Assembly (NCBI RefSeq): GCF_002632825.1 | Contig: NZ_NJAJ01000026.1 | Span: forward strand, 1-64,000 | From: Xenorhabdus stockiae | GTDB taxonomy: Bacteria > Pseudomonadota > Gammaproteobacteria > Enterobacterales > Enterobacteriaceae | Direction of reading: 5' to 3' | DNA: 64,000 nt | Shown: positions 30,564-42,661 of the stretch, piece by piece | How positions within the stretch are numbered: the first letter of the stretch is position 1 | Layout of the letters: the number at the start of each line of letters is the position of its first letter | Notes under the pieces: generated by a model | What the model was told of the DNA's origin: nothing | What the model saw: only the letters and a program-made list of their open reading frames with translations | Databases searched by the model: none | Program-made: the position numbers and the translations under genes

Positions 30564-30584
30564 GTCTACTAACCGGGTTTATTT

Positions 30585-30745
30585 TATCCCCGACAGATTT
30601 TAAGTTGCAGCCTTGCTGGTTGCGCTGTTTTTTCGATAGCTACACCCCGGCCACAGTTTTGTCTATGTTGCCGGGGTGTGCTGATACTCTTCTGTCTATT
30701 ATCAGAGGCCGACTTTTGGTTGTATCTTGAAATTCACAGGGTATA
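30585..30745. repeat. Diverged ERIC-like element between crl and proB
   Basis: The left end TATCCCCGACAGATTTTAAG and right end CACAGGGTATA match ERIC termini. The centre is a perfect 10-bp inverted repeat ACACCCCGGC (30642-30651) / GCCGGGGTGT (30670-30679) around an ERIC-like loop CACAGTTTTGTCTATG. The sequence has drifted from the canonical copies, and about 35 extra bases lie right of the core. Confidence 0.75.
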
Positions 30746-30769
30746 AATCAACTTTTTTTGAATTTTATG

Positions 30770-30787
30770 TTATGCCAGTTGGCATAA
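30770..30787. promoter_or_regulatory. Perfect 18-bp palindrome upstream of proB
   Basis: TTATGCCAGTTGGCATAA is fully self-complementary apart from its central GT. It lies about 100 bp before the proB ATG and just right of the ERIC-like element. It looks like a dimeric regulator's operator, but no known regulator is assigned. Confidence 0.45.
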
Positions 30788-30884
30788 TGCTTCTCTCCTG
30801 CTAAAACTGAGCACTGTTTTTTGAATGTGTTTTGAATTTATTGTTTTTTCAAATTAGCTTTTTCAAATTAATAATGGCAGAAAT

Positions 30885-31991
30885 ATGATGAATGGCCGAC
30901 AAACATTGGTTGTGAAACTGGGAACGAGTGTACTGACAGGGGGTTCCCGCCGTTTGAATCGCGCTCACATAGTAGAGTTGGTTCGGCAATGTGCGCAGTT
31001 ACATGAGAAAGGTCACCGTATTATTATTGTGACTTCCGGTGCAATTGCAGCAGGTCGGGAACACTTGGGTTATCCGGATCTTCCGGCCACCATTGCCTCA
31101 AAGCAATTGCTTGCAGCCGTAGGGCAAAGCCGCCTGATTCAGCTATGGGAGCAACTTTTCTCTATCTATGGCATCCATGTCGGGCAGATGTTACTGACTC
31201 GTGCCGATCTGGAAGATCGCGAACGTTTCCTGAACGCAAGGGATACGTTGCATGCACTGCTTGATAATCACATTATCCCTATTATCAACGAGAATGATGC
31301 GGTAGCAACGGCGGAAATTAAAGTCGGTGATAACGATAATCTTTCTGCACTGGCGGCAATTCTGGGCACTGCAGATAAGTTATTGCTCCTGACAGATATT
31401 GAAGGTCTGTATACTGCTGATCCCCGTAATAATCCTGATGCTAAACTTATCCGTGAAGTACACGATATTAGCGATGAACTCAAAATGATGGCCGGAGACA
31501 GTGTATCAGGTCTCGGAACAGGGGGAATGGCAACAAAACTTCAGGCGGCAGGCATTGCTGGCCGTGCCGGCATTGATGTCATCATCGCTGCCGGTAACAG
31601 AGAAAATGTGATTGCTGATGTGATTGAAGAAAAATCGGTGGGAACTCGTTTTCATGGCCTGACCAGCCCGATGGAAAATCGCAAACGCTGGATTTTCGGC
31701 GCTCCTTCTGCGGGTGAAATTATTGTCGATGATGGCGCAGAAGCGGCTATTCTCGCAAAAGGCAGCTCTTTACTGCCGAAAGGCATTAAAAGTATTTCAG
31801 GCGACTTTTCCCGTGGTGAAGTGGTTCGCATCTGTAGTTTATCCGGTAAGAAACTGGCTCACGGTGTATGCCGTTACAACAGTGATGCTTTACGCCTGAT
31901 TGCAGGCCGTCACTCACAGGAAATCAGCCGGATATTAGGTTATGAATATGGTGCAGTTGCTGTGCACCGTGATGATATGATCGTAAGTTAA
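30885..31991 (+). CDS. proB: Glutamate 5-kinase ProB
   Basis: The 368-residue protein phosphorylates glutamate, the first and feedback-inhibited step of proline synthesis. The amino-acid-kinase domain carries [30 protein letters not shown] and GTGGMATK, followed by a C-terminal PUA domain. Two adjacent ATG codons (30885 and 30888) could start it. It is followed by proA after 10 bp in the usual proBA operon. Confidence 0.97.
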   Translation: MMNGRQTLVVKLGTSVLTGGSRRLNRAHIVELVRQCAQLHEKGHRIIIVTSGAIAAGREHLGYPDLPATIASKQLLAAVGQSRLIQLWEQLFSIYGIHVGQMLLTRADLEDRERFLNARDTLHALLDNHIIPIINENDAVATAEIKVGDNDNLSALAAILGTADKLLLLTDIEGLYTADPRNNPDAKLIREVHDISDELKMMAGDSVSGLGTGGMATKLQAAGIAGRAGIDVIIAAGNRENVIADVIEEKSVGTRFHGLTSPMENRKRWIFGAPSAGEIIVDDGAEAAILAKGSSLLPKGIKSISGDFSRGEVVRICSLSGKKLAHGVCRYNSDALRLIAGRHSQEISRILGYEYGAVAVHRDDMIVS

Positions 31992-32001
31992 GGATTCCAC
32001 C

Positions 32002-33255
32002 ATGCTAGAGCAGATGGGAAAAGCAGCCAAGGCAGCATCATGGCAACTGGCTCAATTAAGTACTAGTCAGAAAAATCAGGCCCTGAGTCACATTGCTGAT
32101 TTACTTGAAAAAGAAGCAGAAGTGATCCTCACAGCCAATCAGCAGGATATGGAACAAGCCCGCAAACAGGGTATGAATGAAGCATTACTTGATCGCTTAT
32201 TACTGACTCCTGAGCGTTTGAGTGCGATTGCTAATGACGTCCGTCAGGTTTGCCGTCTGGCTGATCCTGTCGGTCAAGTGATGGATGGGCAACTGTTGGA
32301 TAGCGGGCTGCAACTGAGTCGCCGCCGTGTTCCTCTTGGGGTAATTGGGGTGATTTATGAAGCCCGTCCCAACGTTACGATTGATGTAGCATCATTGTGC
32401 CTGAAAACAGGGAATGCAGTGATATTGCGTGGTGGTAAGGAAACTCATCATACCAATCAGGCAATGGTTAAAGTCATTCAGCAGTCGCTGGAACAAAGTG
32501 GCTTGCCAGCCTCAGCAGTACAGGCAATTAATAAGCCAGATCGTGATCTGGTTGCCGAAATGCTGAAAATGGATCGCTATATCGATATGTTGATCCCGCG
32601 TGGTGGTGCCGGTTTGCATAAACTTTGTCGTGAGCAGTCCACTATTCCGGTAATCACCGGAGGAATTGGCGTTTGTCACACATTTGTGGATGAGCATGTG
32701 AATTTTGAAAAGGCACTGGAAGTTATCACTAATGCTAAAATTCAGCGCCCAAGCGCATGTAATGCATTGGAAACTTTGCTAGTACATGAAAAAATAGCCG
32801 CTGATTTCCTGCCGGAACTGAGTGCCAGAATGAAAGAGCAAGGCGTAACACTGCATGCCGGTGCGTCAGCAATGGCATTGCTACAGGATGGCCCGGCAAA
32901 AGTGGTTGCCGTGACAGAAGAAGACTATTGTGATGAATGGCTTTCTTTGGATATGAATGTGGAAATTGTCAGCAATATTGATAATGCGATTGAGCATATA
33001 CGTCATTATGGTACAGCCCATTCGGATGCTATTCTGACGGAGTGTTTACAACATGCTGATTATTTTGTTCATCGTGTTGACTCTTCGGCGGTATATGTAA
33101 ATGCAAGCACACGCTTTACTGATGGTGGTCAGTTTGGTTTAGGCGCTGAAGTTGCTGTCAGTACTCAGAAACTACACTCCAGAGGCCCAATGGGTCTGGA
33201 TGCTCTGACGACTTACAAATGGATTGGTTACGGAGATTACCTTTCCCGTCGATAA
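32002..33255 (+). CDS. proA: Gamma-glutamyl phosphate reductase ProA
   Basis: The 417-residue protein equals E. coli ProA in length. It reduces gamma-glutamyl phosphate to glutamate semialdehyde using NADPH, the second step of proline synthesis. The catalytic-cysteine region [14 protein letters not shown] and the block [20 protein letters not shown] are present. GGATTCCACC precedes the ATG. A terminator follows. Confidence 0.97.
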   Translation: MLEQMGKAAKAASWQLAQLSTSQKNQALSHIADLLEKEAEVILTANQQDMEQARKQGMNEALLDRLLLTPERLSAIANDVRQVCRLADPVGQVMDGQLLDSGLQLSRRRVPLGVIGVIYEARPNVTIDVASLCLKTGNAVILRGGKETHHTNQAMVKVIQQSLEQSGLPASAVQAINKPDRDLVAEMLKMDRYIDMLIPRGGAGLHKLCREQSTIPVITGGIGVCHTFVDEHVNFEKALEVITNAKIQRPSACNALETLLVHEKIAADFLPELSARMKEQGVTLHAGASAMALLQDGPAKVVAVTEEDYCDEWLSLDMNVEIVSNIDNAIEHIRHYGTAHSDAILTECLQHADYFVHRVDSSAVYVNASTRFTDGGQFGLGAEVAVSTQKLHSRGPMGLDALTTYKWIGYGDYLSRR

Positions 33256-33290
33256 TGACAATATTCATTTTAAATAATATTTAATCAGAG

Positions 33291-33323
33291 TAAGTCACAC
33301 TTAATGTAAAGTGTGGCTTTTTA
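33291..33323 (+). terminator. Terminator after proBA
   Basis: The stem AAG.CACACTT / AAGTGTG.CTT, with one unpaired position, is followed by a short T-run (CTTTTTATA). It is placed to end the proBA transcript ahead of aroL. Confidence 0.75.
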
Positions 33324-33341
33324 TATACAAGAAATATATTT

Positions 33342-33369
33342 TTTACACAGGTGTAAATGTTTAGTTACT
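33342..33369. promoter_or_regulatory. Possible TyrR site(s) upstream of aroL
   Basis: TGTAAATGTTTAGTTACT (33352-33369) matches TGTAAA-N6-TTTACA at 10 of 12 defined positions. Immediately left, TTTACA (33342-33347) forms an inverted repeat with the same TGTAAA. In E. coli aroL is under TyrR (and TrpR) control, so a TyrR site is expected here. The site lies about 50-80 bp before the aroL ATG. Confidence 0.55.
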
Positions 33370-33418
33370 ATACTTTGTATTTAGGTTTAACAACACAAAA
33401 CTTCAGGAAAGCAACGAA

Positions 33419-33949
33419 ATGAAACAGACTCTATTTATCGTGGGTGCACGAGGTGCAGGGAAGACGACAATAGGTAATGTGTTGGCTGAAGTATTATCGT
33501 ATCAATTTGTTGACACTGATGAAGATGTCCAGACTTCTTGTGGAATGACAATTGCAGAGCTTGTTGAACAGCGTGGCTGGGATTATTTCAGAAAGCTGGA
33601 AAGTGAAACACTGAAAGCGGTTAGTCAGCGAAACAGAGTTGTGTCTACCGGTGGTGGAATGGTGTTAGCAGCGGAAAATCGGCAGTATATGCGGCAAAAC
33701 GGTATTGTGGTTTATTTGCAGGCACCCGCTTCCGTTTTGGTAGAGAGGCTCTCTCTTAATCCGGAGAATTCACAGCGTCCCAGCCTGACCGGAAAATCCA
33801 TAACAGAAGAAATAACCGGAGTATTGGCAGAGAGGGAACCACTCTATTGTGAATGTGCGCACCTCATTGTGGATGCGGCCTTATCGATAGAAAATATCGT
33901 TCTTGAAATTCAAAGCTATATATTAAGTCAATATAAACAGATAATTTGA
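33419..33949 (+). CDS. aroL: Shikimate kinase II (AroL)
   Basis: The 176-residue protein phosphorylates shikimate in the common aromatic pathway. Walker A is GARGAGKTT near residues 8-16, the shikimate-binding DTDEDV follows, and STGGGMVL and the lid region SQRPSLTG are present. It resembles AroL (for example NGIVVYLQAPASVLVERL) more than AroK. It stands alone between proA and aas, a neighbourhood different from E. coli, with TyrR-like sites upstream. Confidence 0.9.
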   Translation: MKQTLFIVGARGAGKTTIGNVLAEVLSYQFVDTDEDVQTSCGMTIAELVEQRGWDYFRKLESETLKAVSQRNRVVSTGGGMVLAAENRQYMRQNGIVVYLQAPASVLVERLSLNPENSQRPSLTGKSITEEITGVLAEREPLYCECAHLIVDAALSIENIVLEIQSYILSQYKQII

Positions 33950-34090
33950 TATATTTTTTTATTTTTACGCTTATTTATTATAAGACTAATAAATCCTGTA
34001 TCTCAGATCATTTATACCTCTTATAGTATCATTCTACTCACTCACTTTAATTTTATTTAATTATTTATATTGAGATATATGGATTGAGAT

Positions 34091-36244
34091 ATGGATATAC
34101 TCTTAAAGGTTCTGAGATTACTTGTACGTGTACTCTTCAGAGTGACAGTCGAAGGTGACGATAAGCATTTAAAACACCCTAAATGTATTATTACACCCAA
34201 TCATATTTCCTTTCTTGATGGGCTCCTGATAGGGCTTTTCCTGCCGGGAAAACCAGTATTTGCCATTTATTCCAATATTGCGACAAAGGGCTTTCTCAAA
34301 TTTATTAAACCTTTTGCTGATGTTGTACCTTTGGATCCAAACAATCCGATGGCAATCAGGACACTAGTTAAGGAAATTGACAAAGGTCGCCCGATAGTGA
34401 TTTTTCCTGAAGGTCGGATCACGGTAACGGGCTCCCTGATGAAAATCTACGATGGTGCAGCATTTATTGCGGCGAAGTCAGACGCAAAAATCGTGCCTAT
34501 CCGTATTGATGGAGCGGAACAAAGCGTATTCGGGCGGTTAAGAGGCGTCATGAAGCAGCATTGGTTCCCTAAAGTCACCATCCGGATTTTACCTGCAATG
34601 GATTTCCCAATGCCAGATGCGCCGGACTCTAACAGTCGCCGCCGTCTGGCAGGAGAGAAACTGCATGCTGTTATGATGGATGTGAGGATGCAGACTCGCC
34701 CAAAAGAAACGTTATTCAGCGCGTATCTCGCTGCCCAAAAGCGTTTCGGGCGTTTTAAACCCTGTATTGAAGATATTGCACTGAAAGAAGATAGTTATCA
34801 TACATTTCTGAAAAAGATATTGGGTTTTAGCCGGATTTTAGGACGCTTTACTCAGGAAGGTGAAAGGGTCGGGCTTTTATTACCTAATGCCACCGCTATG
34901 GCAACCACAATATATGGTACGTCACTGAAAGGGCGAGTACCTGCTTTGCTGAACTACACGGCAGGAAGCAGTGGCATTAAAAATGCGATACAAGCAGCGA
35001 CTATCAAAACAATCATCACTTCCCGCCAGTTTCTTGAGAAAAGTCAGCTTACGCATCTACCAGATCAGATAACAGAAGCAAATTGGGTATACCTTGAAGA
35101 TTTGAAAGAGACTATTACGTGGGAAGATAAATTGTGGGTGCTTTGGCATTTGATTTTTCCCGCAAAAGCGGCTTTGTCTTCACAGAAACCAGAGGATGAT
35201 GCACTTATCCTGTTCACCTCTGGGTCTGAAGGGGCACCGAAAGGTGTTGTGCATAGCCATGCCAGCTTATTGGCAAATGTTGAACAAATTAAAACGATAG
35301 CTGATTTTACTCCACAGGATCGTTTTATGTCGTCTTTACCTTTGTTCCATGCGTTTGGGCTGACCGTTGGGTTATTCACTCCCCTGATGTCAGGAAGCCG
35401 TGTATTTCTGTACCCGAACCCACTGCATTACCGTGTTGTTCCTGAAGTTGTCTATGATCAGAACTGTACTGTTCTGTTCGGAACCTCAACTTTTCTGGGT
35501 AATTATGCCCGCTATGCTCATCCTTATGACTTCTCCCGTTTGCGCTATGTCGTTGCTGGTGCAGAAAAACTGTCGGAAGAGACTAAGCGTGTCTGGCAGG
35601 ATAAATTTGGTATCCGGATTCTGGAAGGCTATGGCGTGACCGAATGCGCTCCTGTTGTCGCTATCAATGTCCCAATGGCAGCTAAAGTAGGTACAGTAGG
35701 AAGAATTTTGCCGGGTATGGAAACTCGCTTATTACCTGTGCCGGGAATTGAAGAGGGCGGGCGTCTGCAAGTTCGTGGGCCAAATCTGATGAAGGGCTAT
35801 TTGCGGGTTGAAGCCCCGGATCGTCTGGAACCGCCGACGGCAGAAGATGCGGAAGGAAATATCCAGACAGGCTGGTATGACACAGGTGATATTGTATCCA
35901 TTGATGAAGAAGGTTTCTGTACGATCAAAGGACGAGTAAAGCGTTTTGCCAAACTGGCAGGTGAAATGGTTTCTCTTGAAGCTGTAGAACAAATAGCTTT
36001 ACGTGTTTCGCCCGAAGCTCTGCATGCAGTAACAGCAAAGGGGGACCGCAGCAAGGGTGAGGCATTGGTGTTGTTTACAACAGATACCGTTTTGAACCGA
36101 AGCGTCATGTTACTCACCGCCCGTCAAATTGGGATACCTGAACTGGCAGTTCCACGTGATATTCGTTATGTGAAGCAATTACCTTTGCTGGGCAGTGGCA
36201 AACCTGATTTTGTCACATTAAGAAAAATGGCAGAACAGGAGTAA
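34091..36244 (+). CDS. aas: Acyltransferase/acyl-ACP synthetase Aas (bifunctional)
   Basis: The 717-residue fusion matches E. coli Aas (719). Residues 1-200 form a PlsC-type 2-acyl-glycerophosphoethanolamine acyltransferase with NHISFLDG (HX4D) and [10 protein letters not shown]. The rest is an AMP-binding acyl-ACP synthetase with [14 protein letters not shown] and [14 protein letters not shown]. It re-acylates lysophosphatidylethanolamine imported by LplT at the inner membrane. lplT follows after 4 bp. Confidence 0.96.
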   Translation: MDILLKVLRLLVRVLFRVTVEGDDKHLKHPKCIITPNHISFLDGLLIGLFLPGKPVFAIYSNIATKGFLKFIKPFADVVPLDPNNPMAIRTLVKEIDKGRPIVIFPEGRITVTGSLMKIYDGAAFIAAKSDAKIVPIRIDGAEQSVFGRLRGVMKQHWFPKVTIRILPAMDFPMPDAPDSNSRRRLAGEKLHAVMMDVRMQTRPKETLFSAYLAAQKRFGRFKPCIEDIALKEDSYHTFLKKILGFSRILGRFTQEGERVGLLLPNATAMATTIYGTSLKGRVPALLNYTAGSSGIKNAIQAATIKTIITSRQFLEKSQLTHLPDQITEANWVYLEDLKETITWEDKLWVLWHLIFPAKAALSSQKPEDDALILFTSGSEGAPKGVVHSHASLLANVEQIKTIADFTPQDRFMSSLPLFHAFGLTVGLFTPLMSGSRVFLYPNPLHYRVVPEVVYDQNCTVLFGTSTFLGNYARYAHPYDFSRLRYVVAGAEKLSEETKRVWQDKFGIRILEGYGVTECAPVVAINVPMAAKVGTVGRILPGMETRLLPVPGIEEGGRLQVRGPNLMKGYLRVEAPDRLEPPTAEDAEGNIQTGWYDTGDIVSIDEEGFCTIKGRVKRFAKLAGEMVSLEAVEQIALRVSPEALHAVTAKGDRSKGEALVLFTTDTVLNRSVMLLTARQIGIPELAVPRDIRYVKQLPLLGSGKPDFVTLRKMAEQE

Positions 36245-36248
36245 AAAA

Positions 36249-37445
36249 ATGAATGGTACTGTGGAAACACAACCATTGTTAAACCGGGGAATGAAGGCTG
36301 TTTTACTATCCCAGTTTCTCTCCGCTTTTGCCGACAATGCCCTATTCTTTGCGATATTGGCTCAATTGAAAGCTGAATCTTATCCGGGCTGGAGCCTGCC
36401 GGCTCTGCAAATGGTTTTTGTGCTGACCTATATCGTATTTGCCCCTTTTGTGGGGCAAATTGCTGATCGGTTCCCGAAAGGCAGGGTTATGCTCTTTTCC
36501 AATGGCATCAAATTGCTGGGAGCCATCAGCATCTGTATTGATATTAATCCTTTCTTGGGATATACCCTTGTGGGGATCGGGGCGGCGGCCTATTCTCCGG
36601 CCAAATATGGCATTTTAGGGGAATTGACAGACGGCAGCCATCTGGTCAAAGCCAATGGATTGATGGAAGCTTCGACTATTGCTGCCATTCTGATTGGTTC
36701 TGTAGTGGGTGGTTTTCTTTCTGATATAAACCTGTTTATTGCATTAGGAATATGTGCCCTGATGTATAGCGCGGCAGTAGTCGCCAATTTGTATATACCC
36801 CGTTTAGTGGCTGCCCGGCAGGGAAAAGGCTGGGATCTTAAAGCAATGTTGCAGGATTTTATCTCGGTAATCTCTGCCCTTTGGAATAACTCGGAAACCC
36901 GTTTTTCTTTGGTTGGAACCAGCCTGTTTTGGGGGGCGGGGGTCACTCTGCGCTTTTTGTTGGTTGCGTGGGTTCCCGTTGTTCTGGGAGTTGAGGGGAA
37001 TACAACGCCAACCTTGATGAACGCTGTGGTTGCTATCGGCATTATTGCGGGAGCGGGATTAGCTGCAAGGTTTATTACACTGAGTACGGTGCGCCGCTGT
37101 ATGCCAGCCGGAATACTTATTGGTATTATTGTTATCATGTTTGTCTTGCAACACTCAATATGGCATTCATACCTATTCCTGATTACGATTGGTTTGTGTG
37201 GTGGTCTTTTTGTGGTGCCATTAAATGCGTTGTTACAGGAACATGGGAAGCATGAAATGGGCGCTGGTAAAGCTGTTGCAGTACAGAATTTTGGTGAAAA
37301 CAGCGCAATGTTGATCATGCTGGGGTTATACTTAATTTCCACCATGTTACAAATATCCGTTATTACTATAGGTATTGGCTTTGGAATACTATTCTCTTTA
37401 GCAATCGGTGGATTATGGATTTGGGATCTGCTTCGGAAAAATTAA
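36249..37445 (+). CDS. lplT: Lysophospholipid transporter LplT
   Basis: The 398-residue MFS protein has about twelve membrane segments and matches E. coli LplT (397). It flips lysophospholipids into the inner leaflet for repair by Aas. The block [10 protein letters not shown] after the second helix is the MFS loop 2-3 motif. It is translationally close to aas (4-bp gap) and 25 bp before pncC, so the three genes may be one transcript. Confidence 0.95.
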   Translation: MNGTVETQPLLNRGMKAVLLSQFLSAFADNALFFAILAQLKAESYPGWSLPALQMVFVLTYIVFAPFVGQIADRFPKGRVMLFSNGIKLLGAISICIDINPFLGYTLVGIGAAAYSPAKYGILGELTDGSHLVKANGLMEASTIAAILIGSVVGGFLSDINLFIALGICALMYSAAVVANLYIPRLVAARQGKGWDLKAMLQDFISVISALWNNSETRFSLVGTSLFWGAGVTLRFLLVAWVPVVLGVEGNTTPTLMNAVVAIGIIAGAGLAARFITLSTVRRCMPAGILIGIIVIMFVLQHSIWHSYLFLITIGLCGGLFVVPLNALLQEHGKHEMGAGKAVAVQNFGENSAMLIMLGLYLISTMLQISVITIGIGFGILFSLAIGGLWIWDLLRKN

Positions 37446-37470
37446 TTTCTTACAGAGTTAAAGGCGTACT

Positions 37471-37974
37471 ATGGATGAAAAAATCCTGAATCAGCTTAGT
37501 ATTGAACTAGGAAAAAGGTTACGCCAGAAAAATCTGTCTATTACCTGTGCAGAATCCTGCACAGGAGGATGGATTGCCAAGGTGATCACAGATGTTGCGG
37601 GAAGCTCTGCCTATTTTGATCGTGGCTTTGTGACTTACGGTAATGATTCAAAATGTGAAATGCTGGGTGTTTCACCGATATCATTAGTCGAGTCAGGAGC
37701 CGTCAGTGAGCAGGTTGTGAAAGAAATGGCTTTGGGAGCATTAGACGCTGCTAAGGCTGATTTTGCGGTTTCAGTCAGTGGTATCGCCGGGCCGGATGGT
37801 GGCAGCAAAGAGAAACCGGTTGGCACCGTTTGTTTTGGATTTGCCGTCCGTGATGGCACAAAGAGATATACAAAATCATATCGCCGACTTTTCACTGGTG
37901 ACCGTAATTCTGTTCGTCTCCAGTCTGTGATTTTTTCTTTAAAAACATTGCTGGAAGAAATCATAAAAAATTAA
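37471..37974 (+). CDS. pncC: Nicotinamide-nucleotide amidase PncC (CinA C-terminal domain)
   Basis: The 167-residue protein is a stand-alone CinA C-terminal domain like E. coli YgaD/PncC (165). It deamidates NMN to nicotinate mononucleotide in the pyridine nucleotide cycle. The family blocks TCAESCTGGWIA, GSSAYFDRGFVTY and VSGIAGPDGGS are present. It immediately precedes recA, as in E. coli. Confidence 0.95.
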   Translation: MDEKILNQLSIELGKRLRQKNLSITCAESCTGGWIAKVITDVAGSSAYFDRGFVTYGNDSKCEMLGVSPISLVESGAVSEQVVKEMALGALDAAKADFAVSVSGIAGPDGGSKEKPVGTVCFGFAVRDGTKRYTKSYRRLFTGDRNSVRLQSVIFSLKTLLEEIIKN

Positions 37975-37979
37975 CTTGA

Positions 37980-37999
37980 TGCTGTATGATTATACAGTA
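37980..37999. promoter_or_regulatory. LexA box upstream of recA
   Basis: TGCTGTATGATTATACAGTA holds CTGT-N8-ACAG and closely matches the enterobacterial recA SOS box. It lies about 210 bp upstream of the recA ATG, just after pncC, leaving a long recA leader. Confidence 0.92.
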
Positions 38000-38109
38000 T
38001 AATTGATTCCAGTATTTTGGTCGTATAAACCATATTGATCTTATAAAGCACATCGGCTTTATAAATTGATTTACGAAACGTGGACTTATAAACATTGTTT
38101 TTTAAATAA

Positions 38110-39285
<1,176 letters not shown>

Positions 39286-39331
39286 TTGTTATTTCTTCTG
39301 TGCTACAGCCTTGTGGTCACAAAGAGTTCTG

Positions 39332-39364
39332 AAAAAACCACATCCTTTAAGGGTGTGGTTTTTT
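39332..39364 (+). terminator. Terminator after recA
   Basis: The stem AAAACCACATCCTT / AAGGGTGTGGTTTT, with one mismatch, ends in a T-rich run (TTTTTTCTTTT). It directly follows recA. Confidence 0.9.
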
Positions 39365-39599
39365 CTTTTATGGAGAGAATAAATACCTGTGTAATAGGTG
39401 CGTCGGAACTGGTCTGACAAACGGACTTTCAGAAAATGCTCAGACGAATTACAATGCTGAAAAGCGAATAGATTTATATGGAATTTTACTTCTTATGGAA
39501 GAGACTCTATCTTAACCCTGTTCGTGAGTTGAAATAGTGATAAAACTTGTCACTTCAACCATCCATGATTCTGTTTTTCAGCTTGATTTCGGGACAATT
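39365..39599. other. recA-alaS intergenic region without recX
   Basis: After the recA terminator about 235 bp lead to alaS. No frame resembling recX (about 150-165 residues) fits here in any reading. The region should contain the alaS promoter; no operator was recognised. Confidence 0.7.
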
Positions 39600-42227
39600 A
39601 TGAGCAAAAGCACCGCTGAGATCCGTCAAGCGTTTCTTGACTTTTTTCAAACTAAAGGGCACCAGATAGTACCAAGCAGTTCATTGGTGCCGACTAATGA
39701 TCCAACATTGTTGTTCACCAACGCAGGAATGAACCAGTTCAAAGATGTTTTCCTTGGATTGGATAAAAGGCCTTATACCCGAGCAACAACGGCTCAGCGC
39801 TGTGTTCGTGCTGGTGGTAAGCATAACGATTTAGAAAATGTTGGTTACACAGCCCGCCATCATACTTTCTTTGAAATGTTGGGTAATTTCAGTTTTGGCG
39901 ATTACTTTAAACAGGATGCAATTAATTATGCATGGGAATTGCTGACTGGGAGTGAGTGGTTCAACCTGCCAAAAGAAAAACTGTGGGTAACTGTCTATGA
40001 GACAGATGATGAAGCCTACGAGATCTGGAGCAAAGAGGTCGGCGTTCCTACAGAAAGAATTATTCGCATTGGTGATAATAAAGGTGCTCCTTACGCGTCA
40101 GATAATTTCTGGCAAATGGGAGACACAGGCCCTTGTGGCCCTTGTACCGAGATTTTCTATGACCACGGTGAACATATTTGGGGTGGTCCTCCGGGTAGCC
40201 CGGAAGAAGACGGTGACAGGTATATTGAAATCTGGAATATCGTTTTCATGCAGTTTAACCGCCATGCTGATGGCACAATGGAGCCACTACCAAAACCTTC
40301 CGTTGATACAGGAATGGGATTGGAACGTCTCGCTGCGGTACTGCAACATGTAAACTCCAACTATGAAATTGATGCATTCCGTGATCTAATTGCTTCAGTA
40401 GCAGAAGTTACTGGTGCTACTGACCTCACTAACAAATCTCTGCGTGTTATTGCCGACCATATTCGCTCATGCTCATTTTTGATTTGTGATGGTGTTATTC
40501 CATCGAATGAGAACCGGGGTTATGTGCTTCGTCGTATCATTCGTCGCGCTATCCGTCATGGGAATATGCTGGGCGCTAAAGAAACATTCTTCTATAAGTT
40601 GGTTGCTCCGTTGATCAAAATTATGGGAGCCGCAGGCGAGGAACTTCAGCGTCAGCAAGCATTGGTTGAGCAAGTACTGAAAACAGAGGAAGAGCAGTTT
40701 GCTCGTACTTTGGAACGGGGTTTGCAATTATTGGATGAAGAGCTGGGCAAACTGTCCGGTAATACTTTAGATGGCGAAACAGCTTTCCGTCTTTATGATA
40801 CCTATGGATTCCCTCTTGATCTGACTGCTGACGTTTGTCGTGAACGTGATATCAAAGTTGATGAAAAAGGTTTTGAGTCTGCGATGGAGAATCAACGCCG
40901 TCGTGCTCGCGAATCCAGTGGTTTTGGTACTGATTATAATGACGTCATTAAAGTTGATGGGCAAAGCGAATTTTCTGGTTATGACCATGATTCTCAGCAA
41001 GCCTCTGTAACTGCTATTTTCCGCAATGGAGAGGAAGTAGATCATCTGAATGCAGGTGATGAAGCGATCATTATTCTTGATAAAACTGCTTTTTACGCTG
41101 AATCCGGTGGACAAGTCGGTGATACAGGCAAATTGTCCGGTACTGAAGGTGTATTTGAAGTTACTGATACACAAAAATACGGTCAGGCAATTGGCCATAT
41201 TGGTAAGTTGATAAGTGGTAGCCTGACTGTAAATACAGCAGTTAACGCTGAAGTTGATGTGGCACGCAGAAATAACATTCGTCTGAATCACTCGGCAACT
41301 CACCTGCTACATTCAGCACTGCGCCAAATTCTTGGAGAACATGTCTCTCAGAAAGGCTCTCTGGTCAATGACAAATATTTGCGCTTTGACTTCTCCCATT
41401 TTGAAGCAATGAAGCCAGAGCAAATTCGTCTGGTAGAAAATTTGGTGAATGAAGAAGTCCGTAAAAACTCATCAATTATTACAGATGTAATGGATTTGGA
41501 AGAGGCGAAGACCAAGGGTGCTATGGCACTATTTGGCGAAAAGTACGATGAGAAAGTGCGTGTATTGAGCATGGGAGAGTTTTCCACTGAGCTATGTGGT
41601 GGTACTCATGCGAGCCATACCGGTGATATAGGATTATTCCGTATAACCAGTGAATCAGGTACAGCTGCGGGTATCCGCCGTATTGAAGCTGTAACAGGGC
41701 AAACCGCACTTAATTCTATTTATCAGCAGACTGATTTATTGCAAGATATAGCTTATTTAGTGAAGGGCGATATCAATAGCCTGAACGAGAAAGTTAAAGC
41801 CACGCTGGATAGAACGAAGCAGCTGGAAAAAGAATTGCAACAGCTGAAATCTCAGCAGGCAGCTCAGGAAAGCTCTTCCTTGGCTAATAAGGCAAAAGAT
41901 ATTCAGGGTGTGCGCCTGCTGGTAACTCAGTTGGGTGATGTGGAACCAAAAATGCTCAGAACAATGGTTGATGATCTGAAAAATCAACTAGGATCAGCAA
42001 TTATTGTGCTTTCTACTGTGACTGGTGATAAAGTCACCCTAATTGTTGGTATAACGAAGGATTTGACTGCTAGAATAAAAGCGGGCGATTTAATCTCTTT
42101 CGTTGCCCAACAAGTTGGAGGTAAAGGAGGAGGTCGTCCTGATCTGGCTCAGGCTGGCGGGACAGATGTAGCAGCTCTTCCTTCCGCATTGGACAGTGTA
42201 GAAGAGTGGGTCACATTGCGGTTGTAG
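39600..42227 (+). CDS. alaS: Alanyl-tRNA synthetase
   Basis: The 875-residue protein (E. coli 876) charges tRNA-Ala. It has the class II catalytic domain ([39 protein letters not shown]), the editing domain with [12 protein letters not shown] and [13 protein letters not shown], and a C-terminal C-Ala domain with [15 protein letters not shown]. The start [12 protein letters not shown] is behind GGGA; the frame open from a GTG at 39537 is not family-supported. csrA follows. Confidence 0.98.
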   Translation: MSKSTAEIRQAFLDFFQTKGHQIVPSSSLVPTNDPTLLFTNAGMNQFKDVFLGLDKRPYTRATTAQRCVRAGGKHNDLENVGYTARHHTFFEMLGNFSFGDYFKQDAINYAWELLTGSEWFNLPKEKLWVTVYETDDEAYEIWSKEVGVPTERIIRIGDNKGAPYASDNFWQMGDTGPCGPCTEIFYDHGEHIWGGPPGSPEEDGDRYIEIWNIVFMQFNRHADGTMEPLPKPSVDTGMGLERLAAVLQHVNSNYEIDAFRDLIASVAEVTGATDLTNKSLRVIADHIRSCSFLICDGVIPSNENRGYVLRRIIRRAIRHGNMLGAKETFFYKLVAPLIKIMGAAGEELQRQQALVEQVLKTEEEQFARTLERGLQLLDEELGKLSGNTLDGETAFRLYDTYGFPLDLTADVCRERDIKVDEKGFESAMENQRRRARESSGFGTDYNDVIKVDGQSEFSGYDHDSQQASVTAIFRNGEEVDHLNAGDEAIIILDKTAFYAESGGQVGDTGKLSGTEGVFEVTDTQKYGQAIGHIGKLISGSLTVNTAVNAEVDVARRNNIRLNHSATHLLHSALRQILGEHVSQKGSLVNDKYLRFDFSHFEAMKPEQIRLVENLVNEEVRKNSSIITDVMDLEEAKTKGAMALFGEKYDEKVRVLSMGEFSTELCGGTHASHTGDIGLFRITSESGTAAGIRRIEAVTGQTALNSIYQQTDLLQDIAYLVKGDINSLNEKVKATLDRTKQLEKELQQLKSQQAAQESSSLANKAKDIQGVRLLVTQLGDVEPKMLRTMVDDLKNQLGSAIIVLSTVTGDKVTLIVGITKDLTARIKAGDLISFVAQQVGGKGGGRPDLAQAGGTDVAALPSALDSVEEWVTLRL

Positions 42228-42248
42228 TTGGTATTGCAGTGATAGTAG

Positions 42249-42281
42249 TGGCACCATAGAAGCAATCTTTTTATGGTGCCA
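42249..42281 (+). terminator. Hairpin after alaS
   Basis: The perfect 10-bp stem TGGCACCATA / TATGGTGCCA is followed after three bases by TGTTTTTCG. It probably ends the alaS transcript. Confidence 0.75.
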
Positions 42282-42415
42282 AATGTTTTTCGTTGTGAAA
42301 TTGTTGAAATGTTGTGCACATACTTATATTTTAGCTATCCTATAGATATAGGAAATGTGTTCAAAACTGCTTATACTTTAAGTAGATATCATAGCTTTAC
42401 GTTTTCACGGTGTTT

Positions 42416-42479
42416 GATGGATAATAGCGGGGAAACCTAGAGACCCGACTCTTTTAAATTTTCAAGGAGCAAAGAATGC
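42416..42479 (+). promoter_or_regulatory. csrA leader with GGA motifs (autoregulation)
   Basis: The leader contains several CsrA-type GGA motifs: ATGGATAA, GGGGAAACC and the ribosome site CAAGGAGCAAAG. The stretch AGACCCGACTC and the site around the RBS are nearly the same as the E. coli csrA leader, where CsrA binds and represses its own translation. Confidence 0.65.
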
Positions 42480-42661
42480 TTATTCTGACTCGTCGAGTTG
42501 GTGAAACGCTCATGATAGGCGATGAGGTAACAGTTACAGTACTGGGAGTTAAAGGCAACCAAGTTCGCATTGGTGTAAATGCGCCCAAGGAAGTTTCTGT
42601 TCACCGTGAAGAAATTTATCAACGGATTCAGGCAGAGAAGTCTCAGCCTACAACTTTTTAA
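42476..42661 (+). CDS. csrA: Carbon storage regulator CsrA
   Basis: The 61-residue RNA-binding protein equals E. coli CsrA in length. It begins [18 protein letters not shown], and the N-terminal LTRR and the [10 protein letters not shown] helix hold the RNA-contact arginines. It controls translation and stability of mRNAs for glycogen, motility and, in related insect-pathogenic genera, virulence. It sits between alaS and the serV-arg tRNA cluster as in E. coli. Confidence 0.98.
   Translation: MLILTRRVGETLMIGDEVTVTVLGVKGNQVRIGVNAPKEVSVHREEIYQRIQAEKSQPTTF

Noticed and set aside
36590-37345. A 251-codon frame on the minus strand
   Set aside because: It lies wholly antisense to lplT, whose protein aligns from end to end with the known transporter. 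The frame has no ribosome site or family resemblance.
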